Shown here piece by piece: positions 37,446 through 48,918 of a stretch of 64,000 bases of DNA. The DNA is from Aquatica leii (taxonomy: Eukaryota; Arthropoda; Insecta; Coleoptera; Lampyridae): positions 81,687,389 to 81,751,388 of the forward strand of contig CM069435.1 of the NCBI GenBank assembly GCA_035610365.1, read 5' to 3'. A model generated the notes under the pieces. That model was not told the origin of the DNA. It did not search any database and worked only from the letters and a program-made list of their open reading frames with translations. The position numbers and the translations under genes were made by a program. Positions within the stretch are counted from its first letter, which is position 1. Every line of letters begins with the position of its first letter.

Positions 37446-38797
37446 GTGAGAAGTAGAATAAAGGAAAAAGTCAAAGAAGTCTTAACAGTGTCAAGAGTGC
37501 CCATTCCGGACCAGGGGCTGTGCAAAACCAGCAACGATCTGGCCAAATTGACAATCGACGAGTTTACGGGTGATTACGTATGTAAGAACGGAGCCAATCA
37601 AAACATCAAAAATGATTTTCCCAAGAATAAAGAGATTTACAAAGATAAGACGCGACAGTTGTATAAACACGTATTCGAACGTCAGCTTCTAAATGTCGAA
37701 AAAATTCCGCGAGAGTGGCTAATTTATACCGAAAGTACTGAATGTGTGTTTTGTGAACCTTGTCGTCTTTTCAATGACGAGGAGAATCAGTTCGACAGAA
37801 AAGAAGGAGGAAGGAACGAGTTGATTACAACATTTTATTGCTTGAACAGAGACTAGGAAGCTATCAAAGTCTCAAAATTTCTCAAAAATAATTTGACGTA
37901 TATGTTGACAAGTGCGTAAAAACAGTCATAGACGGTTTGCAATAGCAAAAAATTAAAATTTATTACAGTTAAGAACAACAAACATTTTTAAAAGAGTAGT
38001 TGCATGTGTGAAAGTGCATCACGTGGTTCGCCGTTCAGAGGACACGACGAGAAAAAAGGTTTATTACACAATTTGATGTCCTTAGAGCTTATCGCTGAGT
38101 TCGATCCATTCTTAGTCAAACACATAGCACGTTATTTGAATCCAGGCTCAAGCTATCTCTCTTCAACAACATGTAAAAAATTCATTTGGTTTATGGAAGA
38201 CAAGATTTTGAAGACAATTGTAATGGAAATATTAACATCTAAATATTGTTCTGTGATTATTGACTCGGCGCAGAATATATTTCACGTAAACCAGCTGACT
38301 TATGTAATCATATATGCCCTGTCTAATGAATCACTTGTAGAACATTTTTTTAAGTTTATACCAACAACAGGCCATAAATCACAAAATAGATCGACCTACA
38401 AGCTAAAATAAAGAAAATTTCTCTACTTGCGGAGTATGTCCCCAGCTCAGTCCACTCGTTTAGTTTGGTAGGCAAATGTGCAGCTAAAAGTTCATGTTAT
38501 TTTCTCTACTGCAATAGTTATACCATTTTTTCCTTCATGCTCATTTTACCATTAAAAGTCTATCAACGACTCTTAGTCAGCTAGTGCAGATGCATGCAAA
38601 AGTTTACGCGGATCGTGAAATAAAATCTATGAAACATTAGTCTCTATCGAAAATGACACACAACAGAAAATAATTTTTATAAGCGAACTAAGGGGTGTTC
38701 GTTTGAAACTTGAACGTCTTTTTATTGGATCGGATGAACGCTACAAGTAAGAAACCTCAAAGGATAGAAATTGACGTTGTCATTGTCACAAAACTAT
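37446..38797 (+). pseudogene. ZMYM1-like hAT transposase, N-terminal and central part
   Basis: The TTF-type zinc-finger region is ERQLLNVEKIPREWLIYTES, then CVFCEPCRLFNDEEN. From 38004: SPFRGHDEKKGLLHN, ELIAEFDPFLVKHIARY, YLSSTTCKKFI, VIIDSAQNIFHVNQLTY (first catalytic Asp region) and FFKFIPTTGHKSQ. After 38400 the reading continues through frameshifts as SPAQS..LVGKCAAKSS and SADACKSLRGS-NKIYETLVSI, up to the LINE insertion. The order matches insect zinc-finger MYM-type 1-like proteins, which are domesticated or active hAT transposases. It is disabled by several stops. Confidence 0.8.
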
Positions 38798-41532
38798 CTT
38801 CTTCTTCTTTATTTCCTAGCTGGCGTTTGGTTTGGATCGGCTTCTAAGCCCGTACGCTGCTGTGGGTGCCAATGGTTGTCGAATGTCGTTTACGAAACGT
38901 TTCCATGCTTGACGGTTTCTGGTTGTGGTCCTAGCCTCTTCGAGGTTTAGCCGGCGATGTCTCACATCTCCTTTGACCTGTTTAATCCAGGTTTTCTTTG
39001 GTGCTGTTCGTTGGACTCTCCAGTGGGCGGGTCGATTTCGCCATAGGAGTTTGTGTAGTAGGCAGTTGTCCTCCATTCTGCATACGTGTCCAAACCATCG
39101 TAATCGCCTTTTCTGGATCTGTTCCTCAATCGTCGGCTGTTCGCCACATAGACGTCAAATATCCTCGTTTCGGATGCGGTCGCAAAGCGAGACTCGTAAC
39201 AGCGTAAGCATCGCATTTGGAATACCTCAAGTTTCTCCAGATCCAACTTTAGCGTTGTCCAAGTTTTCGATGCATAAAGAAGAATTGGTAAAATCAAGGT
39301 CCGGAAGAGGCGGATCTTGGTCTTGGTGGTGATGTTGGTTTGGTTCCACAGACACCACTTTAGTGAGACAAAGGCCCCAGAAGCTTGACCAATTCGCGCG
39401 TGCATCTCTGCTGTGGACGCTACTTTCTTTTCTTGTATTATCGACCCCAGGTACTTGAATTCTTGAACTTGTTCTATTTGGACGCCATCGAGTTACACTA
39501 TGGCTGGTGATTTATCCGTTGTCAGCACCTTCGTCTTCTCTGTGTTGATCTTAAGACCGTACATCTAGGCAGTGCAGGCGATATTGTAGAAGGTGTTCGT
39601 TGCCTCAACATCATCGTCAGCCAATACGGCACTGTCGTCGGTCAACATCAAGTTTGTCAGGAAGTGGTCTTTGTCGACCTAAACGCCACGTTTGTCTTTG
39701 AAAACTTTCTTCATTATTGCGTCGACCACGATGTTGAAGAGTTGTGGCGAGACGACGTCACCCTGGCGGACCCTTGTTTGAATGGTAAACTGGTCGGACA
39801 GCTCATTTCAAATCCGCACTTGGCTGGTTGACTCATGATAACTTGCTGGGAGAAGACTGATAATCTTCCGAGGTATGTGCTCAATCTTCAGGGCCTTCCA
39901 TAAGGCTGGCCAGTAAATGCGGTCGAATGCTGACTTGAAGTCGATGAACATGATGGCCGTTCTTTTTCCGCATCGGATTCTTTCCTCCATTAGCTGCCGG
40001 ATGATGAAGATATAGTCGTAGCATCCACGATTTGGTTGAAACCCCGCTTGTTTTTCTCGGCCGGTCTGCTCGCGATATTTTGATAGTCGCAATTGAATAA
40101 TCTTTGCAAAGACCTTGCCAACGATGGAGAGTAGGTTGATGCCACGATAGTTTTTGCAATCACAGCTATCACCTTTCTTGTGAATGAGCACGATTGTTGC
40201 CATCTTCATTGTTCGTGGAACCTGTTCGGCATGCCAAATGTTCTAGAGGAAGGAGCAGAAGCGGTGGAGCAGAATCTCCCCTCCAGCCTTAATTGCTTCT
40301 GCAGTGACAACGTCGGTGCCTGGTGCCTTGCCATTTTTCAAGGAACGGACAGTTGCCTTTACCTCGTCGATACTTGGTTCGCTCCATCGACATTTCGGAT
40401 GTTGTCGTTTGTCGATTTCGTCTTTCCGCTCAGTCGCCGAAGAGTGCGATACAGCGTATTTTACTCGTGTTTTGCGGCCGCCTCTTCTAAATCGGCCGCT
40501 ACTCGGTTCCAATGCGCTTCTCGTTCTTTTCAAAGCCGTCGACGGATTTCTTGATTGAATTGCCGATATCGCTCATGAACGGTCAGCTTGGTTCGTTTCC
40601 GCTCTTTTACCATGTCCAAACTTTCGTTGGATACCCATGTTTGTGCTCGGTGGCGGATGGGTGGGCAGATTTGCTTTGCGCATTCTGTAATGGCACTTGT
40701 GATTTAGTGCTCTTCAACATCCACATCCGGTTGGATAGTGCAAGTGGGAATTCTGTCTTGCGAGCGGGGTCCATAAGACGCGTCCAGTCCAACTTGGCCA
40801 ATAGTCGTAAATTTCGTTTAGCCCGTTGTAGTCGAAGTTTGATAATGGCACGCACAAGGTATTGGTCCGATCTGCAACCAGCGCCACGCGTTGAGCGGAC
40901 GTCCTAGAGCGATAATCGGGAGCGAGAGTTGATCAAAACGTAGTCCAATACCGCTGAGTCGGTGCCTGCAGGATTCCTCTACGTAATTTGACGTTTCGCA
41001 GGTTGTTGGAAGTGGCTACACCTTATGAGGTTGTTCGCGGCGGCAAAGGATAAGAGACGCAGTCCGTTCTCGTTGCTCTTGCCACGTTCAAAATGACCCA
41101 TTGTGCTTTCCCATCCAGTTTGATCTGTACCAATGTGAGCGTTGAGGTCGCCGGCCAACACGATGACATTGATCTGTGGGACTGTGTCCAGCGTGTTGGA
41201 GTTGGTTGTAGAATTTGTCCTCGACCATGTCGGGGCTGGCTTCAGTTGGTGTGTAAATAGGGACGATGTGGGTCCGGATGATGCCATTGACGGTGAGGAT
41301 TGCCAGGCGGTTCGAAATCGATTGGAACGCGACCACACTTTCGACCGCATCACTGGCAACCATAAATCCAACGTCATATTCGCGTTTTGCTCCGCCAGAA
41401 TAATACAATGTTATTGTGTCATCCATAGATGGTAGTTGAACGACTACAGTTCTTGAGCCTGTATGTCGTAGTTCAGAGACTGCTGCAATAGAGATTTTGC
41501 AGTTTAGCAGCTCCTTGGCGATGATTTCATAG
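38798..41532 (-). mobile_element. Non-LTR retrotransposon (RTE/jockey-like), 5'-truncated, inserted in the hAT
   Basis: From 41532 downward. An AP-endonuclease starts mid-domain (KISIAAVSELRHTG, MDDTITLYYSGGAKREYDVG, LAGDLNAHIGTDQTGWES). A linker ends in VRSLKNGKAPGTDVVTAEAI. Reverse transcriptase follows (KNYRGINLLSIVGKVFAKII, REKQAGFQPNRGCYDYIF, MFIDFKSAFDRIYWPAL, VRQGDVVSPQLF, LTNLMLTDDSAVLADD). The active site is TDD rather than FADD. After KINTEKTKVL comes the thumb/C-terminal region TLILPILLYASKTWTTLKLD, ending LRSRSKPNAS. The 3' end is GAAGAAGAAGA-type simple repeat. AACTAT flanks both sides (38792-38797 and 41533-41538), a likely target duplication. It has few disabling changes, and the base composition is much GC-richer than its host. 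RTE versus another LINE clade is uncertain. Confidence 0.85.
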
Positions 41533-41539
41533 AACTATA

Positions 41540-42030
41540 TAACGTACTAATACATTTTATTGGAGAAACACAAGATAACTACGATAGTTTCGAAAACAAG
41601 GCCAAAAACTGTTCTTTGTACAGGAATATGAAATAGATTTTCGACGCAAGCGTAAGCTACTTCTTGGCAAGACTAACACAGATGCAATAAAATAATGTTT
41701 GAGAAAACCTCAGAATCACAATTTTTTGGTGATAATTGATACAATGACAGGAGAACTCCAAAAACGACGAGACGCTTATAAAGAACTTAAAAATAAATTT
41801 TATTCTATTACTAACCTGACGAAGCTAAGCATGTCAAAAGTCCAAGAAAAGGACAAAGCATTACAAATGACTTATTCTACTGACTTAGAGGACAATTCTT
41901 CAGAAAAATGTTTTCATTTTCGTGTTCACTGCAATATTAAAAATGAAGATCGGAAGAGCGCTGTCAGTTTGTTGGAATTATTACGACTTGAAGTTCTTCA
42001 AAAGTTTTACGCAAACATAAATATTGCTCT
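41540..42030 (+). pseudogene. ZMYM1-like hAT transposase, part after the LINE insertion
   Basis: FENKAKNCSLYRNMK, then from 41726 LVIIDTMTGELQKRRDAYKE and FYSITNLTKLS, DLEDNSSEKCFHF and FYANINIALR correspond to the late catalytic/insertion region of ZMYM1-like hAT transposases and to the start of the C-terminal dimerisation domain (family NIxIALRIxLTxPVTVASAER). The reading is lost exactly where a (GT)10 tract begins. The dimerisation motif itself is missing. Confidence 0.7.
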
Positions 42031-42032
42031 CC

Positions 42033-42052
42033 GTGTGTGTGTGTGTGTGTGT
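42033..42052. repeat. (GT)10 microsatellite
   Basis: Pure GT run interrupting the transposase reading frame just after NIALR. Confidence 0.95.
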
Positions 42053-42247
42053 ACTCCAGCTAGTAACTGCCTAGGGCGGTCTAGAATGCAAATTTGCCAC
42101 CGTCCAAAAATGGAAGAAGCAATTACGTAATTCCCGAAATGTCACAATATGTTTATTACGTTAAGATGTTTTTGAAAATATAAGTAATAAGTGAAGATGG
42201 TCTGTTTATTTCTGTTTAAATAATAGTTATTTGTATCACTAGTCCAG

Positions 42248-42332
42248 AAAGTGCTATTTTGCGAGTATGAGCATATTTGTAGGCCGAGGCGAAGCAGAGG
42301 CCTACAAAAGGCGAATACTCGCAAAATACTTT
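42248..42332. repeat. ~85-bp near-perfect hairpin
   Basis: The left arm (42248-42285) contains CTATTTTGCGAGTATGAGC and TTGTAGGCC. The right arm (42299-42332) is GGCCTACAAAAGGCGAATAC then TCGCAAAATACTTT, its near complement. The 13-base loop is GAGGCGAAGCAGA. It starts at CTAGTCCAGAAAG and lies 200 bp upstream of the Crypton-like recombinase, so it may be the element's terminal structure. Confidence 0.75.
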
Positions 42333-42541
42333 TAGGGCGTGTGATACACAACATTTTTTGTGCCGAACTTAAAAAACAAATGTTTAGAAAATGATTTATT
42401 TTATTAACTAAATTTAAATATTCTATGTTGATAACAACGAAATCTGGAATTTTGAATTTCAATTGTTTATGTAAATATACTTAATTTTGTTACATTTTAA
42501 TTAACTTGATTAAAAGTATTATTTATTTGTATCGTCTTAAA

Positions 42542-43002
42542 ATGGATATTCCTCTACACATTAAAGAAGCTGCATAAAATGTGATAACAATTTGTTACCG
42601 ACAAAATCTTCGGATCGGTACTGGAAACCACGATCTAGTTAACTGGTGTACTAAAAATTCAGCAAGTCTCTACAATAAGTATGTTTTATTATATACAGGA
42701 CACTGCATTTGCAGAAATAGTGGAACGGCATTAGGAAGTCAGGGAACTAATATCACGTAGTTGAAAAGGACAGTGTTGTTGCCGAAGAATACATAGAAGA
42801 CTCCTTGACACCTAAAATCGCAATAGACAATCAACTAACAAGACAATGTAATTCCATATCACAGTGTTCCATAAGTTTTGCTAATGTCGATGGCATTCAA
42901 CCAAATTGTAACGTTCAAAACTTACAATTCAACTTAAATGATGCGAGTTTATTTTATATAAATATTTCAAAGTGCACAATTAACTTTAATTTAGATAAGT
43001 AA
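42542..43002 (+). pseudogene. Crypton-like tyrosine recombinase, internally deleted
   Basis: The N-terminus MDIPLHIKEAA-NV and, one frame over, NNLLPTKSSDRYWKP plus VNWCTKNSASLYNKYVLL match the N-terminal SAM-like region of insect Crypton-type tyrosine recombinases. Reading then jumps to YTGHCICRNSGTALGSQG and TNIT-LKR. The next piece is VVAEEYIEDSLTPKIAIDNQ, the C-terminal catalytic part (family form TGHSFRRTSAT...LKRHGGW...VAEGYIEDS), which carries the nucleophilic Tyr. The middle ~200 residues and the HGGW block are missing, and an Arg of the GHxxRR motif is lost. The downstream tail (to a stop at 43000-43002) is Asn/Cys-rich. Single-ORF tyrosine recombinase elements are Cryptons; this assignment is by recalled motifs. 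Confidence 0.6.
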
Positions 43003-46000
43003 GTTCCTTATAATAAATGATAGAGATGTTAATATGCTGTTGATTAAGCTAAAAGTTACAATTTAAAGTTGTAGATGTTTCATATACATAAGTATACTTA
43101 CTTGATCGATATAAGTTTAAGTGATTTTTAATTTTGCGGTTGCCTTTATCGTTCTATTTGTCAATAAGATTGAAAAAGTTTGCATTCGTTATTAGAAAAG
43201 TCGTTATAGGTAATTTGGAGTAGTATAATAGTTAACCAAGCTCATAAAATAATAATTTTGACATAAATGACAAGACACATAAACTATTGAAGGAAGGGGA
43301 ATTACTGTACTGCCAACTTCTAGTTATAAAATTCTACTACATTTAACCTTGACTTTACCGGCCTAGTCCGAAAAAGTAATTTTTCCGGCCGATTATATTG
43401 CTTGTAAAATACGTCAAAACGGACGGAGGCATAAAAACGATATTTAAAGATTCTAATAAAATTATTTTTTGATGTCAATCTTCGGAATAGGTTCATTATT
43501 TTTGCAGTCATTTACGATGTAAACTAGGGTGCAATAAATTACTGACAAAAAAATTAAATAAAAAATACGTTACCTTGTAGAAATAGGTTTGGTTATTTAT
43601 TATTTAAATCTAAAAAAAGTTTCTTGAAGTGTCAATCCTTGATACTTTTACTAATAATAAGCTAACATTTTAAAAACTAACTAATAGAACATTTAAAAAT
43701 AAATACTCAATACTTTGTAAGATAGAAAAAAATACCGTTGTAAATGAACAGTACATCAAATCTGCACAACATTATCGAATACGTCTAATCTTGATTGCTA
43801 TTTTACCTGCATCTTGTAATCTAATTCAATATAGCACCTTTATTATATTTTAACCTTTTTATAAGATTTATGCTTTATTTCTAAAAATACCCGACCCCTC
43901 CAAATCAATCAAACGGTTTAATCAATATTCTTTTGTTGTGTATTATCTATACATCATAATAAAACTTATAGTAACATATATATAAATGTATTTTTATATT
44001 ATTATAATTTTTAACTAACTGAAAGTCTAAACAGCTCCATTTGCTTTGTTTTTTTAATAGTCTGTGTCTAGTTATTTTTTTCCTGATATATAAAACCTTT
44101 GCTTTACACATTTAATATTTTTAAGTTTATTATACATCTATAATTTCTATACATTTTAATTATTACAATTTTAACATGTAACTTTCTAATAAGAGGCGTA
44201 AATACAATTTTCTAACGTTTTATTAATTAACACATTTTGGCTTTTTTATTAGCATGTAAAAGTTTAATTTATTTGACCAAAAAAATCAAATTAATTTTTA
44301 CGTTTTGTTTAGGTGTTATTTTTTTTAAATAATAGTCTAATAAAAATTACACTTTACAGTAAATATAGCCTCAAGACGTAAACTAAAGATAGATTGTAAA
44401 AATGTTAAAAAAAGTGTGAAAAGAGTAAAAAGACTTCTACCTTAAAATCAATGTCTTGTTGTTTTCCATATGTTTTAAATATTTTTTTTAATGCATTCTA
44501 TTTCACCAGAAAGTAATCTACGGTTGATAGTTTTAAAACTGTGTTAATCAAAAATAAGTAATATTTAAATTAAATAAAATTCATTTTTAAGAATACATGC
44601 AAACGCTTTGTAAAACCCACAGGCGACAACAAAATCCGTGTCGAAACAAGATTGACGTGAGAACTTTCATTATAAAAGAAGCGGCGACCGTCCTTTGATG
44701 TAAACAATAGTAAAATATGGCCCAACTACTTCTAATAAGATTTTATTATAGTTTTTGCACATTACCAAAACTTCACTGGGTAATTGGCTTTATTAACTTA
44801 AGACTTTTGAATTTTTTTTTTACATTTAAGTTAATATAAAAATGCACGTATTTAATAACAAGAGAATCGTAGCACAATAAACGTCAAAAAAAATACGGAT
44901 TACCCTATGAAAGAGAACTAATCCAAACATACCCCAATTTTGTTTTGATATTCATCGAGTACTTTTTCTATTCTTTTCTATGTGAAGCTGTCAGATAAAA
45001 CTATACGCCAGAAAGTGATTTGTTGAAACTACCTGGGGATAAGTTTTAATAGTCGGAATAAATTCAGTGCTTTTCTAAGTACCTTTATCCAATCTATAAA
45101 TAGATGGCATTATTATTTAGATGTATTATCTGAAAAATTGGAGATCCTAAATAAACATAAGCCTTTTTGAGTAGGATTAAAAGTTTGTACAGATGGTAGC
45201 TTTGCAGGCAGTGCGCTTCATCTGTTACTGGTTCTATTGTCTCATTTACGTGTATGATCGTTACACAAATGGCCCTGCCACATGTAGAAGAAGGGCACTA
45301 CATCAACAAAGTAAACGAATCAAAGTAATTGTTTTATAAATTTGTTGATGTACATAAATTAGGTTTGTTTTGTTTTACAAATAACTACCGCGTGTTTCTT
45401 CTTGTATCTGTTAATCAAACTAAAACTAATCTTGGATATTTTTAGGCACTTTACGTAATGATGTTTTAGTCAAACCTATGTACAATTTTATATATCTAAA
45501 ACAGTAAATTAGAAAAATACATACATACGTAATTTTTTTCGGACAAATTTACAATGTAAAATCTAATGTAAGTATGTATTTATAATTCTAAAACAAATGT
45601 TAGTACAGTAATTACAACTTCTTAAGTAAAAATACATTTTTAACTGTGTTTTTATACAGAAATGTTAAATTTGCTTATAATATTTTAGGTAATTCGTTGT
45701 GGTAAAAAGCAACGATAAAAGATTAGAAATAGGCGGAATTTCGCACGTGTCGTACATTATACTTGTGCTTTTTACTAAATGGTAGCATGTGTGAATGACG
45801 TCTTCTGCATTTAATAAATTAACTGTGGTTTATTATTTATATAAGTTATGTAATCAAAAACATGCATAAACATAAATCAAAATATTATTTTTTCCTTATA
45901 GAAAGTATAGTAGCGTAACGAGTAGTTAATGGTAGCAAGTAGACACTTTTTTATGATCCCGATACAGGATAAGTCTACTTGAGAAATGTTACTGTGCTTT

Positions 46001-46221
46001 TGTGAGCTATCAACTTCCTTGGTTACTATAACTTAGAGAAATCATACCATAACCAAAAGAATGTACACATCAAACGTATACCAGTATTATCCTAAAACTA
46101 CACTCTAACCCGTAATAACTAGGGTAGAAAGTTATGGTCAAAAAACTCAAACAAATGCAGTAATCTCAACATAGAGAGAAGCTCACAAATATATATTAAA
46201 TAGCAATCTACAGCTGCCAAA
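43003..46221. other. Long AT-rich non-coding stretch
   Basis: CTAGTCCGAAAAAGTAATTT (43363-43382) followed by TTCCGGCC resembles the start of the hairpin at 42239 and may mark the other end of the Crypton-like element. Beyond that no signal was found. Confidence 0.35.
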
Positions 46222-47770
46222 CATTGTTACCAAACTGTCAACTTGGCAACTTAGAAAACGAAGCAAAAAATATCAAATAGGTCTCTCTAAAAGTTACAGA
46301 AAAGAAGAAATGACGTTACAATATGACACCAACTTAATTATAAAAGTAATGAAAACAGACGTCAAAAAAATAAATTTGCATATGTTACAATGAAACTACG
46401 CAATGACGACAAACTTAAGGTCATACAGGTATAAGCCGTGGGAGCTATCTAATGAGACAAAAATATGGAATTTTTGTATGAGCACATAACCAAAACAAAA
46501 AAAATGCAAACATGACATTGTGGTAGAGAAACAACAAAACAAAGAGGAAGTATATATGTGTGGGAAAACATGAACTAGGACAAAGAAACCTATGAGAAAA
46601 CTATATTATGTTTAGAAAACCAAAGACTATAAACGATAAATATCTTCTACAAAAAGAAAAACCAAATAAAGTGGACCTAAACAAGCCCGAGTGACAAGAC
46701 CAAAAACGAAACAATTATATATTGTCATAATCTACATAGGTAGCGACTACCGACTTGTGAAAATAAAAATGATAGTAGGAAATAATTACAACAAAAACAA
46801 ATAATAGATATTGAGATCCCAAAACAAAAAAAAATTCAAACATATAGAGAAACATTACAAAACTTAGTAAACCATCGACATAAAACCAGAAAATACTAAA
46901 AAAAAAACTAACAAAGCAACAAAAGAGCAAGTAAAAAAAAGGTAAGAGTGAAGCTATAATAGAAACAGCTCTAAAAATGACAAAGAAACTAAAAAAACAA
47001 GAATATTAGAAGAAACAAAAAATAAAATGAAAAAAAAACCTTATATGAAAAAAAAATATGCTACAAAAATATATAGAAAAACCAGAAAAGCAGGAAAAAA
47101 CAATGTCAAATGACATAGTTGAGAGTATTATCAAACAAAACAAAATTTTAAGCAAGCAAAAGTATAGACCAATAAACTTGCTGTATAAACAATTGACAAG
47201 AATAATTATTTACCAAATTAGAAACCGATAAAGAGTTTTAAAAAGGTTTTTGTGCATATGATTCCATTTTATTAATAAAAACTTTAATAGAAAAAAGTAG
47301 TGAATATAACCCTCTTCCTTTGATCTCGTAATGCACTGAGCAATTATAAATGACTTAGACTGAGTACATCCGCAACGGCTATAGGTATGAAGAAGGAAAT
47401 TCGACAGAGTGATACTATACCATATATATTTTTTACGATGATTTTAGAAATATATATTAAAAAACTAAACAGTCAAACAAGAAAGTTATCATAAATAGAG
47501 TAGAGTTAAACCATCCTACGTTTGCAAACGATAGTCTCAATTACCGATAACTTAAAAAATCTAAAAAAAATAAAATTAGAACACTGGGTCAAAATTAACC
47601 TAGAGAAAACAAAAACAATGTGTATCCACTAAAAACAGTAATAGCAGTCAACCATACAATGATAAAGAACGTAAAATAATGTTTATGCCTGGGATAAACA
47701 ATGGAAATAAGAAAAAAAATAAAGACAGAAATACAAAAAAAGCTAACTTAAACTGCGTTTAACAAACTAA
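46222..47770 (+). pseudogene. RTE-like LINE relic, endonuclease and RT (left part)
   Basis: The endonuclease is recognisable through frameshifts: QIGLSKSYRKEEMTL, MKLRNDDKLKVIQV and GKHELGQRN. It continues with INIFYKKKNQIKWT and IYIGSDYRLVKIKMIVGNN, the catalytic SDHR motif as SDYR. RT pieces are KQKYRPINLLYKQLTRIIIY, RQSDTIPYIFFTMILE, LNHPTFANDSL (active site FADD altered to FAND), KINLEKTKTM and AFNKLKK. The copy is A-rich and has many stops, so it is old. The reading stops at 47770, where a TIR-bounded block begins, and resumes at ~50671. Confidence 0.65.
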
Positions 47771-48318
47771 AAAAAACTGGTGTGGCCACCACACGACTTT
47801 CCTATAGGGAATGATAAAGAAATGTATTTTTATAAAGTTATGTTGTCATAAAACCACTTTGAAGTGATATGTTTGTATTAAAAACGATTACTAAATCGCC
47901 AATTAACCAGACTTTTGTGCAACCGGCATTTTTAACCGTTTTTCTTATATAATTTTGTGCGAATGTAAATGATTCGAATTATTTTTACAGTTTCTTATAA
48001 AGATAATTCTTCATAACAATTTATTTAAATAATTTTTTTTTAACATTAACAATTTATTAGATATTTAATTAATAATAATAATTAATAATTTAAAGTGATT
48101 TCCATTATATAATCTAGGTTCGAATCCTGCCTGCGACGATTTTTTTAGAAAAAATAAATAGCCGATTGCACAAAAGTCTGGTTAATTGGCGATTTACTAA
48201 TCGTTTTTAATACAAACATATCACTTCAAAGTGGTTTTACGACAACATAACCTTATAAAAATACATTTCTTCATCATTCTTTATAGGAAAGTCGTGTGGT
48301 GGCCACACCAGTTTTTTT
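47771..48318. mobile_element. Fold-back MITE with ~165-bp inverted arms
   Basis: The left arm (47771-47937) begins AAAAAAACTGGTGTGGCCAC. The right arm (48161-48318) ends with its complement GTGGCCACACCAGTTTTTTT. Arms differ at only a few positions along ~160 bp (for example CTATAGGGAATGATAAAG versus CTATAAAGAATGATGAAG), indicating recent activity or conversion. The 223-bp spacer contains GGTTCGAATCC, a perfect RNA polymerase III B box, at 48118-48128. No coding capacity. Confidence 0.85.
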
Positions 48319-48918
48319 AATCTTATTATACTACAAATTGCTACAAAGTAATAGACCAATACGTCTTATTGGCCATTTAAAAAAAAACTAAAAACCGTAC
48401 ATTAATACCTAAATTCAGATTCTTTTTTCGATCTAACTTTCTTCTTTTAATCTTTTAGCAACTTTTTAAATTTATATAGACTACTGCTACCAATATTCCA
48501 TCGTCAACAACTAAACTGCAGTAGTTTTTCTTGTGTCTACAATGAAACCACTAACCATGAAGGTTCTGAAAAAAAGGTTGGGTTTTCAAATCTATGTACG
48601 CACGACAACTCTGAAACAAGTAAACAAAATTGTTTCATACACCAATTTGTTCCTGGAACCCCAACAACTTTATTATTAATTTTCTGATAAAAGGTTTTGA
48701 TTGCATAACACTCTTAATACACGTTTACAAATTTCGTTTATATTCTTCAAAAACAACTAAACAATATAAGAATAATACAAATCAGTCCTAGAAAATAAAA
48801 TGTGTTTATTAGCATTGCAGACAAAAATAATTATTTATTTTTTATCAAAACCAAATAGTAGATTGTTTTTTACCATAACGCAACCGGTATGCATATAAAA
48901 AAACTAACGAAAAAAAAC

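Larger units (their letters stand above)
36996..42110 (+). mobile_element. ZMYM1-like hAT transposon split by a LINE
   Basis: The left border is placed at CAGGGCGGCCGATGGG (36996), a GC-rich terminus of the type seen in this hAT group. The right border is near CACCGTCC (~42110), whose complement GGACGGTGG is similar. Transposase pieces in plus orientation lie on both sides of the LINE at 38798-41532. Borders are approximate and no 8-bp duplication was confirmed. Confidence 0.6.

Noticed and set aside
38925..41435. Several plus-strand open frames of 84-143 codons
   Set aside because: They are antisense to the minus-strand LINE, whose endonuclease and RT motifs explain the open frames; the GC-rich LINE leaves few stops on the opposite strand.
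42142..42462. 106-codon minus-strand frame
   Set aside because: It runs through the hairpin at 42248-42332 and has no recognisable motif.
48110..48135. tRNA gene suggested by GGTTCGAATCC
   Set aside because: Only the T-arm-like part is present; no A box, anticodon arm or acceptor pairing upstream.
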